From contig JAOTWT010000004.1 in the NCBI GenBank assembly GCA_029862725.1, positions 1 to 22,476 on the forward strand: DNA of 22,476 nt, read 5' to 3'. Of this stretch, positions 21,981 to 22,476 are shown piece by piece (within the stretch, counting starts at the first letter, position 1; every line of letters starts with the position of its first letter). The notes beneath the pieces were generated by a model, which saw nothing but the letters and a program-made list of their open reading frames with translations, made no database searches and was not told the DNA's origin. This stretch comes from Acidobacteriota bacterium. Its GTDB lineage: Bacteria; Acidobacteriota; Blastocatellia; Pyrinomonadales; Pyrinomonadaceae. A program made the translations under genes and the position numbers.

Positions 21981-22139
21981 GAGTTTGGCGAGTTCAGTGA
22001 GTCTCATGAGTTTGGCTGGTTTATCGAATTTGTTGAGCTTGGAAAGAAGGCGTTCAAAGGCGTGCGTTCGAGTAACTCACTGAACCGCCAAACTCGACGG
22101 ACTCGACGGACTCGACGGACTCGACAGACTCACTGAACT
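21981..22139. repeat. Imperfect long inverted repeat with internal 9-bp tandem repeat
   Basis: GAGTTTGGCGAGTTCAGTGAGT from 21981 pairs with 22075-22095 (one bulged base). The 14 bases 21991-22004 also pair perfectly with 22126-22139, so alternative hairpins are possible. Between the right arms lie four copies of ACTCGACGG (22092-22127), the last with one change. All of it lies in the gap between the DUF4178 gene and the 50-aa gene, inside an operon-like run. It is non-coding by position. It could be an extragenic repeat or attenuator-like element. Confidence 0.65.
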
Positions 22140-22149
22140 AACTAAGTTT

Positions 22150-22302
22150 ATGTTAAGAAAAATCTATTACATCTTCGGAATCGGGGTTATTCTGGCCTAT
22201 GCGACTTCATCGTGGTTCGGTTGGGAGTTGTTCAATTCCGGCAAGTATCGTTCGACGCTCGGAGTTCCTTTCATAAGTTCAGGTTATCGCGGAGGAAAAT
22301 AA
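22150..22302 (+). CDS. 50-aa single-span membrane protein
   Basis: This small frame is open from an ATG at 22150 to TAA at 22300-22302. It encodes a basic start (MLRKIYY), one hydrophobic segment at about residues 6-22 (YYIFGIGVILAYATSSW), then GWELFNSGKYRS and a glycine-rich, basic end (GYRGGK). Its last codons contain the GGAGG ribosome site of the next gene, whose ATG follows the TAA directly, a strong sign that this region is translated as an operon. No Shine-Dalgarno site precedes its own ATG. I recognise no family; a small subunit of the adjacent DUF350/DUF4178 membrane system is likely. Coding potential is supported by hydrophobic patterning and gene packing only. Confidence 0.6.
   Translation: MLRKIYYIFGIGVILAYATSSWFGWELFNSGKYRSTLGVPFISSGYRGGK
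22291..22295 (+). promoter_or_regulatory. Ribosome binding site of the DUF350 gene
   Basis: GGAGG lies within the last codons of the 50-aa gene, 7 bases before the ATG at 22303. It is one of the two strongest ribosome sites seen in this window and settles the DUF350 start. Confidence 0.7.
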
Positions 22303-22476
22303 ATGTTTATGAATCTTTTGGCAACATCATTGGGCTTTGTCGTGAAGTTCGCGGAACTGGCCGAAGTTGTCGTAACGACGCTTATATTTGTTGTGATCGG
22401 TCTGATCTTTTTCGGAATCGCTTTTGCGCTCCTGAATCTGATCACGCCGTTTTCGATAAGAAAGGAGATTGAAGAA
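22303..22476 (+). CDS. DUF350 family membrane protein, N-terminal part, runs off the window
   Basis: The first 58 residues are visible. A short start is followed by a hydrophobic segment (ELAEVVVTTLIFVVIGLIFF and onward, about residues 17-45) ending in ALLNLITPFSIRKEIEE. The NLITPFSIRKEIEE end is the hallmark of DUF350, a small integral membrane family (E. coli YjfL type) whose members usually form paired two-helix units. The start is fixed by the GGAGG site and by the TAA of the preceding gene directly before it. From memory DUF350 genes neighbour SpeD, DUF4178 and spermidine-synthase-like genes, so the missing downstream part may encode an aminopropyltransferase-like enzyme. Confidence 0.85.
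   Translation, partial: MFMNLLATSLGFVVKFAELAEVVVTTLIFVVIGLIFFGIAFALLNLITPFSIRKEIEE

Noticed and set aside
22092..22127. Four ACTCGACGG units considered as a CRISPR-like or protein-coding repeat.
   Set aside because: The units are 9 bases with no spacers, and the only frame through them gives Arg/Thr low complexity past the end of a real gene.

Overview
The window is chromosomal sequence of roughly balanced base composition from a Gram-negative-type bacterium: secreted TPR/TonB_C proteins, SecA with a SEC-C zinc tail, and C50-type carotenoid genes. Gene style and short palindromic repeats suggest Acidobacteriota, perhaps class Blastocatellia. That placement is an inference from recollection, not a computed result. 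No tRNA, rRNA, CRISPR array, transposase or phage gene was found. No gene-free stretch exceeds about 300 bases.

Left part (1-3226, minus strand): a Ski2/Mtr4-like DEAD/DEAH helicase is split in two. The N-terminal RecA half (2354-3226) and the C-terminal RecA half (1-1627, running off the window) are separated by about 725 bases. That insert carries a SnoaL/NTF2-like gene and a REP-like hairpin. Then come two secreted or membrane proteins of unknown function (3382-4731 and 4904-5266), a degenerate repeat region, and secA (5509-8316).

Middle (8367-10640, minus strand): a compact three-gene operon encodes a 124-aa protein, a 372-aa coiled-coil protein, and a SUKH-family (SMI1/KNR4) protein. 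The 372-aa protein resembles the non-catalytic region attached to some RluA pseudouridine synthases, including its deaminase-like zinc site. With SUKH as a typical immunity fold, this reads as a candidate toxin-immunity or nucleic-acid-modifying conflict locus. The next block (10921-15542) is a carotenoid cluster: crtB; a frameshifted crtI; a convergent UbiA-family prenyltransferase resembling lycopene elongases; and, divergent from it with start codons two bases apart, a fusion of a CruF-like membrane hydratase with type 1 isopentenyl-diphosphate isomerase. The set points to a C50 (bacterioruberin-like) or hydroxylated acyclic carotenoid.

Right part: two tandem paralogous TPR plus TonB_C secreted proteins (15838-17797), a MOSC-domain protein and a predicted beta-propeller protein (both minus), then a plus-strand operon running off the window. 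That operon is speD, a two-DUF4178-domain zinc-ribbon membrane protein, a previously unlisted 50-aa membrane protein, and the start of a DUF350 membrane protein. It looks like a membrane-associated system using decarboxylated S-adenosylmethionine. Four genes in the window have a TANNNT hexamer exactly 7 bases before the ATG, which suggests leaderless transcripts.
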